This document shows, in pieces, positions 1 to 6,667 of a stretch of DNA of 21,183 bases; the stretch's first letter is position 1, and the number at the start of each line of letters is the position of its first letter. The notes under the pieces were generated by a model that was given only the letters and a program-made list of their open reading frames with translations, ran no database searches and was not told the origin of the DNA. The position numbers were made by a program, and so were the translations under genes. The DNA lies in the NCBI GenBank assembly GCA_964652125.1, contig CAZZAE010000014.1:1-21183 (forward strand), in the 5' to 3' direction. Origin of the DNA: CAZFNQ01 sp964652125. Its GTDB lineage: Bacteria > Patescibacteriota > Saccharimonadia > Saccharimonadales > JANWIN01.

Positions 1-16
1 TGATAGTTGTAAACAT
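1..16 (-). CDS. yidC: Probable YidC membrane insertase, first codons only (partial)
   Basis: Only the first five codons and one base are present; the gene runs off the left edge of the window. On the minus strand an ATG at 16-14 opens M-F-T-T-I. It is preceded by a strong Shine-Dalgarno (AAGGAGAG, plus-strand 21-28) at good spacing, so a start here is well supported. The identity rests on context. In most bacteria rpmH and rnpA are followed by yidC (or yidD then yidC), and an MFTTI opening resembles short YidC proteins of CPR bacteria. YidC inserts proteins into the cytoplasmic membrane. The product name is inference; the start codon and ribosome binding site are what the sequence shows. Confidence 0.45.
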
Positions 17-20
17 TGGG

Positions 21-28
21 CTCTCCTT
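21..28 (-). promoter_or_regulatory. Strong Shine-Dalgarno for the partial leftmost gene
   Basis: The minus strand reads AAGGAGAG four bases before the ATG at 16-14. It fixes the start of the truncated gene at the window edge. Confidence 0.6.
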
Positions 29-85
29 GGCATCTATGATACCTTAGGATGCCCCTGGCATACCAGCCTGTTACAAATCTAGATC

Positions 86-433
86 TTAACTAGATATTTC
101 AGATTTAGTCAATAAGTCTGAAATGAGCTTATCCAGCTCAGAGGATGACATGGCGCCTACACTGCTATCAAAGACGGTAACAACTAAGTCATAGGGTTTG
201 TTGATTTTGACTCCTAGGTGAGCAACGACTGCAAAAATTCTCCGCCTAAGTCGATTACGTTTGACCGCAGATTTCTCAACTTTCTTACTTATAACTACTG
301 CCACTCGATAATTTGTCCGCCGAGTATTCAAATGATAACGAATGGCCAAGCCCTGGCCACGAACGGTTTGGCCATGACGATAGGCATGACCTAAACTGCC
401 ATAACCATGGAATCTGTGAGTTCTTGAAAGCAT
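86..433 (-). CDS. rnpA: Ribonuclease P protein component
   Basis: This is the protein subunit of RNase P, which binds the catalytic RNA and helps remove the 5' leader of pre-tRNA. The 115-residue, very basic product has the usual family length. It carries the family hallmark around residues 54-66, KSAVKRNRLRRRI (the RNR motif), preceded by the beta-strand segment YRVAVVISKKV. It lies 49 bases downstream of rpmH on the same strand and is probably co-transcribed with it and with the yidC-like gene that follows. The start ATG (433-431) has no clear Shine-Dalgarno. A weak -10-like TATCCT lies 7 bases upstream, so it could have its own near-leaderless transcript, but I would not insist on that. 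Confidence 0.95.
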   Translation of the reverse strand: MLSRTHRFHGYGSLGHAYRHGQTVRGQGLAIRYHLNTRRTNYRVAVVISKKVEKSAVKRNRLRRRIFAVVAHLGVKINKPYDLVVTVFDSSVGAMSSSELDKLISDLLTKSEISS

Positions 434-482
434 ATATCTTAGGATAGAGTAATTAGAAACCAGAAACTAGTTTAAACGATTG

Positions 483-620
483 CTATGCAGATATTTTATC
501 GCGACCTTTGATTCGGCGACTTTTTAATACTCGTCGTCCTGCTTTGGTAGACATGCGCTTTAAAAAGCCGTGTTCTTTAGCTCGGTGGCGCTTTTTTGGT
601 TGATAAGTGCGTTTAGGCAT
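483..620 (-). CDS. rpmH: 50S ribosomal protein L34
   Basis: The 45-residue product is a structural protein of the large ribosomal subunit. It opens MPKRTYQPKKRHRAKEHGF and continues with the L34 core KRMSTKAGRRVLKSRR, followed by a short basic tail ending DKISA. The length matches the family (44-46 residues). It heads the minus-strand rpmH-rnpA-(yidC) group, divergent from dnaA as in most bacterial origin regions. No Shine-Dalgarno precedes the ATG (620-618). Instead a promoter-like TTGGCA, 17 bases, TATTAT sits so that transcription would begin at or next to the start codon. Confidence 0.97.
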   Translation of the reverse strand: MPKRTYQPKKRHRAKEHGFLKRMSTKAGRRVLKSRRIKGRDKISA

Positions 621-655
621 AGGGTAATAATAGATGTTTAGGAGTGAATTGCCAA
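621..655 (-). promoter_or_regulatory. rpmH promoter, apparently leaderless
   Basis: Reading the minus strand, TTGGCA (plus-strand 655-650) is followed after 17 bases by TATTAT (632-627), and the rpmH ATG begins 6 bases later at 620. A transcript initiated 6-7 bases after the -10 would start on the start codon itself. Both hexamers and the spacing are visible; their function is inferred. Confidence 0.55.
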
Positions 656-739
656 ACTTATTACCAAAATTTAAGCTTTGGCTTTAATTTGCTAGTGCTA
701 AGTCAAATTAACAATGTTTACCCAGCTACTTTTAATAAC

Positions 740-865
740 TTATCCACCAAACACCTAGTATTGTCCACACATTACAAGATAGTGAGTGTGGGTGTGTATA
801 ACTTTGTCTCTGTTTGCCTAGATTTTTAATAGGCATTTAGTTTAGAAATCTGAAGTTGTGGAAAA
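740..865. promoter_or_regulatory. DnaA-box-like cluster upstream of dnaA
   Basis: In the 303-base rpmH-dnaA gap there are four 9-mers close to the TTATNCACA consensus: TTATCCACC (740-748), TTGTCCACA (761-769), TTATACACA on the minus strand (793-801, a full match) and TTTTCCACA on the minus strand (857-865). The last one overlaps the candidate dnaA -35. DnaA binding here would fit autoregulation of dnaA and/or an auxiliary origin site. Apart from these boxes and the rpmH and dnaA promoters I see no gene or other element in this gap. Confidence 0.6.
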
Positions 866-891
866 CTTGTTATTTTCTGTATAGTTATAAG
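856..891 (+). promoter_or_regulatory. Candidate dnaA promoter
   Basis: TTGTGG (856-861) and TATAGT (880-885) are separated by 18 bases. An overlapping alternative -10, TATAAG (886-891), lies 8 bases before a TTG at 900. The -35 overlaps a DnaA-box-like site (857-865), so DnaA could repress its own gene. Transcription would begin roughly at 892-900 and give a leader of about 25-30 bases that carries the Shine-Dalgarno. Confidence 0.4.
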
Positions 892-923
892 CAACACAGT
901 TGCAAAAAGAAGTGAGGGGAAAT

Positions 924-2276
924 ATGCAAGACGGGTTATGGCAGGCAGTGCTTGGTGAGATCGAACTATCGGTATCACGAGCTAGCTATATTACCTGGTT
1001 TAAAAATACTCGTCTGCTTAGGCATAAAGACGACATCTTAGTTGTTGGCGTCCCTAATGTTTTTATCAAGCAGCAGCTGGAGAGAAAGTTTGATCAGCTT
1101 ATCGCCGACACTCTAAAGAAAAATGGGGTCACTCCACACAAAATAGAATATAAAATTCACTCCACTGTAAGTTCTATCCACAGAAAAACAGATGACAGAC
1201 CAGTTATTCTAGCCCAAACCACTAAAACCAAACCTACCAGTACCCTCACACATACATATAGACAGGGCTTAAACGAACGCTATACCTTCGAAAACTTTGT
1301 GGTCGGTTCGGGCAATGAACTAGCTTATGCCGCCTGTCAGGCTATTGCCCAAAACCCGGGGACTAAATACAACCCCCTCTTTGTTTACGGTGGTGTTGGT
1401 ATTGGTAAAACTCATTTAATCCAAGCTGTTGGAAATGCCATATTGGCCAAAAGACCATCGGCACATGTCGTATATATCTCATCAGAACAGTTCGTTCAGG
1501 AGTTTTTAGACGCCATACGCTATAAAAAGAATACTGACTTTGCCGGTTATTACCGAAGTGCGGATGTGTTAATAGTTGATGATATGCAGTTTATTGCTGG
1601 TAAAGAGAAGACCCAGGAAGAATTTTTCCATACTTTTAATGCTCTTCACCAAGCTAACAAGCAAATTATTATAAGTAGCGATAAACCACCAAAAGAAATT
1701 CCCACCCTAGAGGAAAGACTTAGATCACGGTTTGCTTGGGGTATGAGTATTGACATGCAAGCCCCAGATTTTGAGACACGCTGCGCAATTATCCAAACTA
1801 AATCGGTAGTACACCGAATACGTCTCCCTCAATCTGTTGTTGAGTACCTTGCAACCCATGTCCAGACTAACATCCGTGAGCTGGAAGGAGCTCTAAATCA
1901 ACTGCTAGCTTTTTGTGAAATGCGCGGACTAGACCCAGATCTTGCCATTGCCACTAGTTTACTTGGTGCTGGTAAGTCTCGACCTAAACATATAAATGCC
2001 AAACAGGTTGTTGAACGGACAGCCCGCCACTTCCAAATAGCGCTGGAAGACATCTTAGGACCTAAGCGCGATAAAGACATTGTCGTACCCCGGCAAGTTG
2101 CTATGTACATGCTCCGTAGTGAGCTGCACCTAAGTTTTCCAAAAATAGCTCGTGAACTTGGTCGTAAAGATCACACTACCGCCATTCACTCTGTAGAAAA
2201 GATAGAAAAAGAATCAGCAATTGATGCTGATATACGAGCAGCCATCGCTGAAATTAAGGATAGATTGTATGCATAG
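924..2276 (+). CDS. dnaA: Chromosomal replication initiator DnaA
   Basis: This AAA+ ATPase binds DnaA boxes, melts the origin and recruits the helicase. The product has 450 residues, a normal length. The N-terminal DnaB-interaction domain opens MQDGLWQAVLGEIELSVSRA. A variable linker (about residues 80-115) is followed by the AAA+ core: Walker A GGVGIGKT at 156-163, Walker B VLIVDDMQ at 215-222, sensor-1 region IIISSDKPP at 248-256, and the arginine-finger box RLRSRFAWG at 265-273. The C-terminal helix-turn-helix carries the signature GRKDHTTAIHSVEKI. I chose the ATG at 924 because GAGGGGA (914-920) precedes it and the N-terminus then matches the family. A TTG at 900 in the same frame would add eight unlikely residues. 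The gene starts the dnaA-dnaN-recF group and is flanked on both sides by DnaA-box clusters. Confidence 0.98.
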   Translation: MQDGLWQAVLGEIELSVSRASYITWFKNTRLLRHKDDILVVGVPNVFIKQQLERKFDQLIADTLKKNGVTPHKIEYKIHSTVSSIHRKTDDRPVILAQTTKTKPTSTLTHTYRQGLNERYTFENFVVGSGNELAYAACQAIAQNPGTKYNPLFVYGGVGIGKTHLIQAVGNAILAKRPSAHVVYISSEQFVQEFLDAIRYKKNTDFAGYYRSADVLIVDDMQFIAGKEKTQEEFFHTFNALHQANKQIIISSDKPPKEIPTLEERLRSRFAWGMSIDMQAPDFETRCAIIQTKSVVHRIRLPQSVVEYLATHVQTNIRELEGALNQLLAFCEMRGLDPDLAIATSLLGAGKSRPKHINAKQVVERTARHFQIALEDILGPKRDKDIVVPRQVAMYMLRSELHLSFPKIARELGRKDHTTAIHSVEKIEKESAIDADIRAAIAEIKDRLYA

Positions 2277-2528
2277 GGTTGTGCACTACTTACTGAATCC
2301 TGTGGGTAAATCTGTAAAACCAGGGGTTGTTTTGAACAGCTTAGTTGTTCAGCTAATTTCACGTGTGTCTAACTACTCCACTTGTACTAATAGTTTGCAC
2401 ATGAATAGGTACCCTTTAACCACAGCCAGAATCTCTAGTTTGTATCCGTATTTTCATGGTTTATCCACTTCATCCACATGGCTAACTATTAATACTACTA
2501 ATTTAATTACAATATAGGAGTAGTAACT
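2277..2528. other. Probable replication origin (oriC) between dnaA and dnaN
   Basis: This 252-base non-coding gap holds DnaA-box-like 9-mers: TTACCCACA on the minus strand (2301-2309), TTATCCACT (2461-2469) and, directly abutting it, TCATCCACA (2470-2478). Next come a G/C step TGG (2479-2481) and a triplet run CTA-A-CTA-TTA-ATA-CTA-CTA (2482-2500), then an AT-only stretch. Tandem boxes, a G/C step and CTA/TTA triplets are the layout of the DnaA-trio unwinding element described for Bacillus subtilis. An inverted repeat TGAACA/TGTTCA (2333-2338, 2346-2351) with a 7-base loop lies in the middle. The position between dnaA and dnaN is the standard one for an origin. Confidence 0.72.
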
Positions 2529-3620
2529 ATGAAGTTGCAAGTAACTCAAGAAAATCTCAACAAAGCATTAAGTACTGTTGCTAGAGTTGCCAATTCTAAA
2601 AACACCTTGCCAATTTTGTCCAATGTTATCTTAAAAACCATCGGTACCCGGTTAAGTATTGCAGCCACAAACCTGGACATAGCCATTACTAGTTATGTTG
2701 GCGCTAAAGTTAGCAAAGAAGGGGCAATAACAGTTCCGGGGCGACTTATGCAAGATTTTGTCAGCAGCTTACCTGGTGGGGTTATAAACTTATCACTAGA
2801 CGATTACAAGCTCCATATTGAAACTGAAAAGTACAAATCAATTATTAACGGCATCTCAGCAAGCGAGTTTCCTGTCATGCCAGCTATTAGCAAAGGCTCT
2901 AAATGGTCTATTTCAGGCGACGTTTTTAAAAACGGCCTACAACAGGTAGTAATAGCTTCTTCTGGTGACGAAGCTCGCCCTGTGTTAACAGGAATATATT
3001 TACATAGCTTTGAGGGCAAACTTTATGCTGTTGCAACCGACAGCTACCGCTTAGCTGAAAAAGTATTAACTAAAAGCGCACAAGAAGTTAATTTATTGGT
3101 TCCAGCCTCAGCAATGCAAGACTTACTTAGGATTTTAACCGATTACAACGAAATGGTTGAGATAACACACGACGATCAACAAGTCTTGTTTAAGGCCGGT
3201 GACGCAGAGCTGGTAACACGCTTAATAGAAGGTAATTATCCAGATTACCGCAAACTTATACCTAAAACTTTCGCCACATCTGCAACCGTCAAGAGAGCAG
3301 ATTTCATTAATATTACCAAAGTTTCAAGCCTATTTGCCCGCGAAAGTGCTGGAAGTATTACAATTGCTGCTAGTGAGTCCGACAAACAAATCAGCATCCG
3401 CTCAGTTGCATCACAACTTGGCGAAAACACCGCTAGCGCCAACGGAAACATCACTGGCGAGTCCGAAATAACTCTTAACTCCCGCTACTTGCTTGACGCC
3501 TTGAATGTCTTAAATGCTGAGGAAGTAACATTTGGCTTTAACGGCAAACTGGAACCCTGTGTACTAAAAGAGGCCGGAGCCAAAGACTATACCCATGTTA
3601 TTATGCCGCTCAAAAGCTAG
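2529..3620 (+). CDS. dnaN: DNA polymerase III beta subunit (sliding clamp)
   Basis: DnaN is the ring-shaped dimer that tethers the replicative polymerase to DNA. The 363-residue product has the usual length and the family's three-domain repeat pattern. It opens MKLQVTQENLNKALSTVARV followed by LPILSNVIL, has the mid-protein segment VATDSYRLAEK (about residues 168-178) and the EGNYPDYRKLIP strand (about 235-246), and ends VIMPLKS, the conserved C-terminal strand near the peptide-binding pocket. The ATG is preceded by AGGAG at 2516-2520. It follows the origin gap after dnaA and precedes recF by 27 bases. TACAAT at 2508-2513 could be a -10 giving a very short leader. Confidence 0.98.
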   Translation: MKLQVTQENLNKALSTVARVANSKNTLPILSNVILKTIGTRLSIAATNLDIAITSYVGAKVSKEGAITVPGRLMQDFVSSLPGGVINLSLDDYKLHIETEKYKSIINGISASEFPVMPAISKGSKWSISGDVFKNGLQQVVIASSGDEARPVLTGIYLHSFEGKLYAVATDSYRLAEKVLTKSAQEVNLLVPASAMQDLLRILTDYNEMVEITHDDQQVLFKAGDAELVTRLIEGNYPDYRKLIPKTFATSATVKRADFINITKVSSLFARESAGSITIAASESDKQISIRSVASQLGENTASANGNITGESEITLNSRYLLDALNVLNAEEVTFGFNGKLEPCVLKEAGAKDYTHVIMPLKS

Positions 3621-3633
3621 AAACAATTTTAGT

Positions 3634-3639
3634 TACAAT
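3634..3639 (+). promoter_or_regulatory. -10-like element 8 bases before the recF start
   Basis: TACAAT lies 8 bases upstream of the recF ATG, and there is no Shine-Dalgarno in the 27-base dnaN-recF gap. No convincing -35 is visible. The same spacing occurs at the first pilin gene, and the following context (GACACAAATG here, AGACAAATG there) is similar. RecF may have a leaderless transcript, or may be translated by readthrough from dnaN. Confidence 0.3.
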
Positions 3640-3647
3640 AGACACAA

Positions 3648-4706
3648 ATGATAACCGATATCAGATTGCAGAACTTTCGTTCATACAAGGATGCAGCCTT
3701 TGAACTAAGTGAGGGAGTTAATATAATTGTTGGACCAAACGCTAGCGGTAAAACTAACCTACTTGAAGCAATTTTAGTTCTTTGCCGAGGGAATTCATAC
3801 CGAGCAAAACCAAGTGAAATGGTTCGTTTTACTAAACCGTGGGCTCGGCTTGACGCCCATACTACAAGTGGTGGTGTCAGAACTGTAAAAATTAAAACCG
3901 AAGCAAGTAACGCGGCTAAAACTTTTGAAATTGATAACAAAGAGTTTTCCCATCTGCCACTCGCAAAAACTATCCCAACCGTCTTATTTGAACCGCAACA
4001 TTTACTACTATTAACTGGTCGACCAGATCTAAGACGTGATTACATTGACGATTTATTAGAACAATCTATTAGTGGCTACGGCAATTTACGACGATCTTAC
4101 AAACGGGCGTTATATCAGCGCAACACCCTTTTAAAGAAAGGTCATCAAAACACCAATACTCAATTATTCGCTTGGAATGTCAGAGTAAGTGAAATTGGTA
4201 GCCAACTCGCTGTCCCCCGATCAACCTTAGTTAAACAGCTCAATAAACAAATAACTAAGCTCTACCAAGAATTATCCCAAAGTAAAACTAAAATTAAACT
4301 AAGTTACGCAAGCTCAATTCCAATAGAAAATTACAGTTCACTACTTCTTAAAAAACTAGAATCTGAGACAGAAATGGATTATGCTCGGGGATTCACGGCT
4401 CACGGCCCACACCGAGACGACATAGAAGTTTCTATCAACGGACATAAAGCCCAGGAAAGCGCCTCACGTGGCGAAGTCCGCACAGTCCTTCTGGCTCTAA
4501 AAATATTAGAATTGCAAATACTTGAAAAATTACGCGGCCAAAAACCCATGCTTTTACTAGACGATGTCTTTAGTGAACTCGATGGCGCTAGGCGCCGAGC
4601 ACTGACCAACTACCTTATTTCCTACCAAACGTTTATAACTACTACCGACGCCGATTTAGTAGTCCATAATTTTGCCCAAAAGTGCAATATTATACCTCTG
4701 TCCTAA
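3648..4706 (+). CDS. recF: DNA replication and repair protein RecF
   Basis: RecF is an SMC/ABC-type ATPase that acts with RecO and RecR to load RecA at single-strand gaps. The 352-residue product has the normal length. It opens MITDIRLQNFRSYKDAAFEL, the typical RecF start, with Walker A GPNASGKTN at residues 29-37. GPHRDD is at 253-258, an ABC signature-like SASRGEVR at 271-278, and Walker B plus D-loop LLLDDVFSELD at 302-312. The signature reads SRGE rather than the commoner SxGQ, which still fits the family. It is the last gene of the plus-strand origin cluster. The convergent T4SS operon ends only 17 bases beyond its stop, with no terminator hairpin that I can see between them. Confidence 0.96.
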   Translation: MITDIRLQNFRSYKDAAFELSEGVNIIVGPNASGKTNLLEAILVLCRGNSYRAKPSEMVRFTKPWARLDAHTTSGGVRTVKIKTEASNAAKTFEIDNKEFSHLPLAKTIPTVLFEPQHLLLLTGRPDLRRDYIDDLLEQSISGYGNLRRSYKRALYQRNTLLKKGHQNTNTQLFAWNVRVSEIGSQLAVPRSTLVKQLNKQITKLYQELSQSKTKIKLSYASSIPIENYSSLLLKKLESETEMDYARGFTAHGPHRDDIEVSINGHKAQESASRGEVRTVLLALKILELQILEKLRGQKPMLLLDDVFSELDGARRRALTNYLISYQTFITTTDADLVVHNFAQKCNIIPLS

Positions 4707-4723
4707 TCAAAACTCGAATTTAT

Positions 4724-5401
4724 TTAAAGACCTCTAATTACAAAGAAATCAATTCGTTCTATTTTTGTATATATGCCATGTTTTGACAAATAGGCTAGGG
4801 CGGCTGCTTTTTGACTGGCTATTGGTGTATTGGTAACTCTAACTAGAAAATAATCGCCACTTTGAATGTATTCAATTGAGTAACCGCTGGTCGTATACGG
4901 TAAACTTTGAATTAGTTTATTCCTGGGTGTATTAGAATCATGAAATTGATCAGTTTGATTAATTTGCTGTTGCTGTTGATTGTTTGATAAGTTATTAAAT
5001 GGGACGTAAGTAACTTTTAAAGTTAATGATTGATCTGGTAGCGTTTCCCCTTGAGCGCTTGTTATGTTTGTTAGTTTGATAGTATAGCTTTGGTTTAGGC
5101 TAAAGCCTTGTACACCGGGCTTAAAGATTATTTTTTTACCATCAATCTTTACCTGACCTGGGGTAGACGGATTAATGTCTATTGAATTGAAGTCAGAACC
5201 ACTGTCCACAGCTACATCATTCGCTGCTTTTAGGGGTTTGTTAAAGTAAAAAGTTACAATCTGATAGGTGGGCACTTGCGAAGAACCACTTGAGGGATCT
5301 GTTGAAACCAAATGAAATTTACGATTTCGAACAACTCCAAGAGACACAAATATTATTACCAATATTGCCGCAAGAAATAATATGAGGGTTCGCTTTCTCA
5401 T
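4724..5401 (-). CDS. Membrane-anchored protein with SbsA-type Ig-like domain
   Basis: The 225-residue product is probably anchored in the cytoplasmic membrane and faces outward. After a basic MRKR it has one hydrophobic segment (about 5-24). An Ig-like domain follows (about 32-132), beginning VSTDPSSGSSQVPTYQIVTFYFNKPL, which resembles the Big_5 (SbsA Ig-like) pattern. Then come a Gln/Asn-rich linker (about 136-152, with NNQQQQQINQ) and a small C-terminal alpha/beta-looking domain (about 160-225). I chose the ATG at 5401 because it overlaps the upstream TGA as ATGA and has GGGGAAG before it; an in-frame ATG at 5416 would add MGKSE. It is the last gene of the T4SS-like operon. The role is unknown; a structural or adhesive accessory is a reasonable inference. 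Confidence 0.75.
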   Translation of the reverse strand: MRKRTLILFLAAILVIIFVSLGVVRNRKFHLVSTDPSSGSSQVPTYQIVTFYFNKPLKAANDVAVDSGSDFNSIDINPSTPGQVKIDGKKIIFKPGVQGFSLNQSYTIKLTNITSAQGETLPDQSLTLKVTYVPFNNLSNNQQQQQINQTDQFHDSNTPRNKLIQSLPYTTSGYSIEYIQSGDYFLVRVTNTPIASQKAAALAYLSKHGIYTKIERIDFFVIRGL

Positions 5402-6639
5402 TTCAGACTTCCCCATCCAACTATAGAACTAATTTGAGTATAGTTAGTGTACGTATTGCGCCTTACACTATTACTTGAATTGCCTTCGATGGTAGTTAGA
5501 GTTGTACCGCTGACAGTTTCTATAATTCCAGTGTGATCAAGTGATCCGCTGGAATCAACACCGTGGCCGGAGTAACTAAAGGCAATAACATCTCCTGGTT
5601 TGGGTGGTGTGGCACCAGCCGAATTGTCGTACCAATTGCCATTGGCTTTAAACCAATCTACTAGCCCCGAAACTGCCGGCAAACGCCAGCCTCCACTTTC
5701 ACCACCGGTAAATGGTACCCCTGCTGTCATATAAACCCAACTAACAAAGTTAGCACACCATGACTGACAGATACCACCCATATATTTGTTATTAACAGAT
5801 GGCAAACAATTAGATCCATCAGGATCTTCATGGACTCCTAAGGCCAGCTCGGCTGCTGCTACGGACACAATTTTATTACCAACTGCACTACCGCTGGCCG
5901 AGCAATCAACTCCTGAATTAGGTTGGCTAGTAATATTATTGATTGTTTGGGTTGCCTGATTCACATAATCGCTAGATTTATTTCCAGCGCTATCAACCGC
6001 GCCGTTAATATTACCTGTCAGCCATTTGTTTATTATTTTTTCAAATGTAGCGACTGAAGGATCATCGACATAGCCATTCTTAAGCCTGGCAAAGACACTA
6101 TTATCTGCAGTTAAACTAGCTTCAAAGGAAGGAAATACAATCCAAGTAAATGAACCAACCGTAACGCCTGGATCACTTTTATCCGCTGTCATGCCAAAAG
6201 CATTATGTGAACCTCGGTCAATGCCACCACTTCTAGAATCAGTGCCCATGCCCGATTCCTGAGATCCAATGGCTATAACCAGCATTGGGTTTACGCCACT
6301 AGCTTTACCAGAATCCACCATTAACTTGCCAAAGTTAGAAATCTGCAAGAATGGCGACTGGGGATATTTATTCTGCACATAGCTTGTCATGGCTGCAGCA
6401 AATGCGGTTTCATCTGTAATAGTTGGAAGCTTACCAGAGACACAACCTTCAGCACTACCTACAGAGGAACTGTTATCTACTTTCCAATTGACCCAAGTGC
6501 CGTTGATAGCATCAATATCATCTTGCTGTATGGTTGCGGCAAATATAATAGAGGGCTTAAACACTAAGCAAATAAACAGATAGAAGCACAGTAAGAACAT
6601 ACGATTCACTCGAGATGCATATTTTGAGACTAATATCAT
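5398..6639 (-). CDS. Secreted lysozyme-like plus CHAP cell-wall hydrolase (VirB1-like role)
   Basis: The 413-residue product is likely exported and probably cuts peptidoglycan so that the secretion apparatus can cross the wall. A signal-peptide-like segment (about 1-34) ends near IIFAAT. A lysozyme/glucosaminidase-like region follows (about 95-210) with GVNPMLVIAIGSQESGMGTD, where Glu128 is the candidate catalytic acid, and with AFGM and FPSFEASL. After a Ser/Asn-rich stretch comes a CHAP domain (about 255-413) with Cys295 in QSWCANFVSW, His369 in LDHTGIIE, and Glu385/Asn387 in TTIEGNSS, consistent with a Cys-His-Asx/Glu amidase/endopeptidase triad. The ATG at 6639 is preferred over a GTG at 6648 because GGGGTG stands upstream. 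It overlaps the next gene by four bases (ATGA). Confidence 0.85.
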   Translation of the reverse strand: MILVSKYASRVNRMFLLCFYLFICLVFKPSIIFAATIQQDDIDAINGTWVNWKVDNSSSVGSAEGCVSGKLPTITDETAFAAAMTSYVQNKYPQSPFLQISNFGKLMVDSGKASGVNPMLVIAIGSQESGMGTDSRSGGIDRGSHNAFGMTADKSDPGVTVGSFTWIVFPSFEASLTADNSVFARLKNGYVDDPSVATFEKIINKWLTGNINGAVDSAGNKSSDYVNQATQTINNITSQPNSGVDCSASGSAVGNKIVSVAAAELALGVHEDPDGSNCLPSVNNKYMGGICQSWCANFVSWVYMTAGVPFTGGESGGWRLPAVSGLVDWFKANGNWYDNSAGATPPKPGDVIAFSYSGHGVDSSGSLDHTGIIETVSGTTLTTIEGNSSNSVRRNTYTNYTQISSIVGWGSLK

Positions 6640-6667
6640 AAAAAGCACCCCGCTGCATTCTTCCCGG

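Noticed and set aside
644..829. 61-codon open frame in the rpmH-dnaA gap
   Set aside because: It overlaps the rpmH promoter and the DnaA boxes, has no ribosome binding site and encodes an unremarkable, non-domain-like peptide.
900..923. Upstream TTG start for dnaA, with a -10-like TATAAG 8 bases before it
   Set aside because: The Shine-Dalgarno GAGGGGA before the ATG at 924 and the canonical DnaA N-terminus from that ATG are more convincing; the TTG position may simply mark the transcript start.
2221..2517. 98-codon open frame over the end of dnaA and the origin gap
   Set aside because: It overlaps dnaA in another frame and runs through the DnaA boxes; composition looks non-coding.
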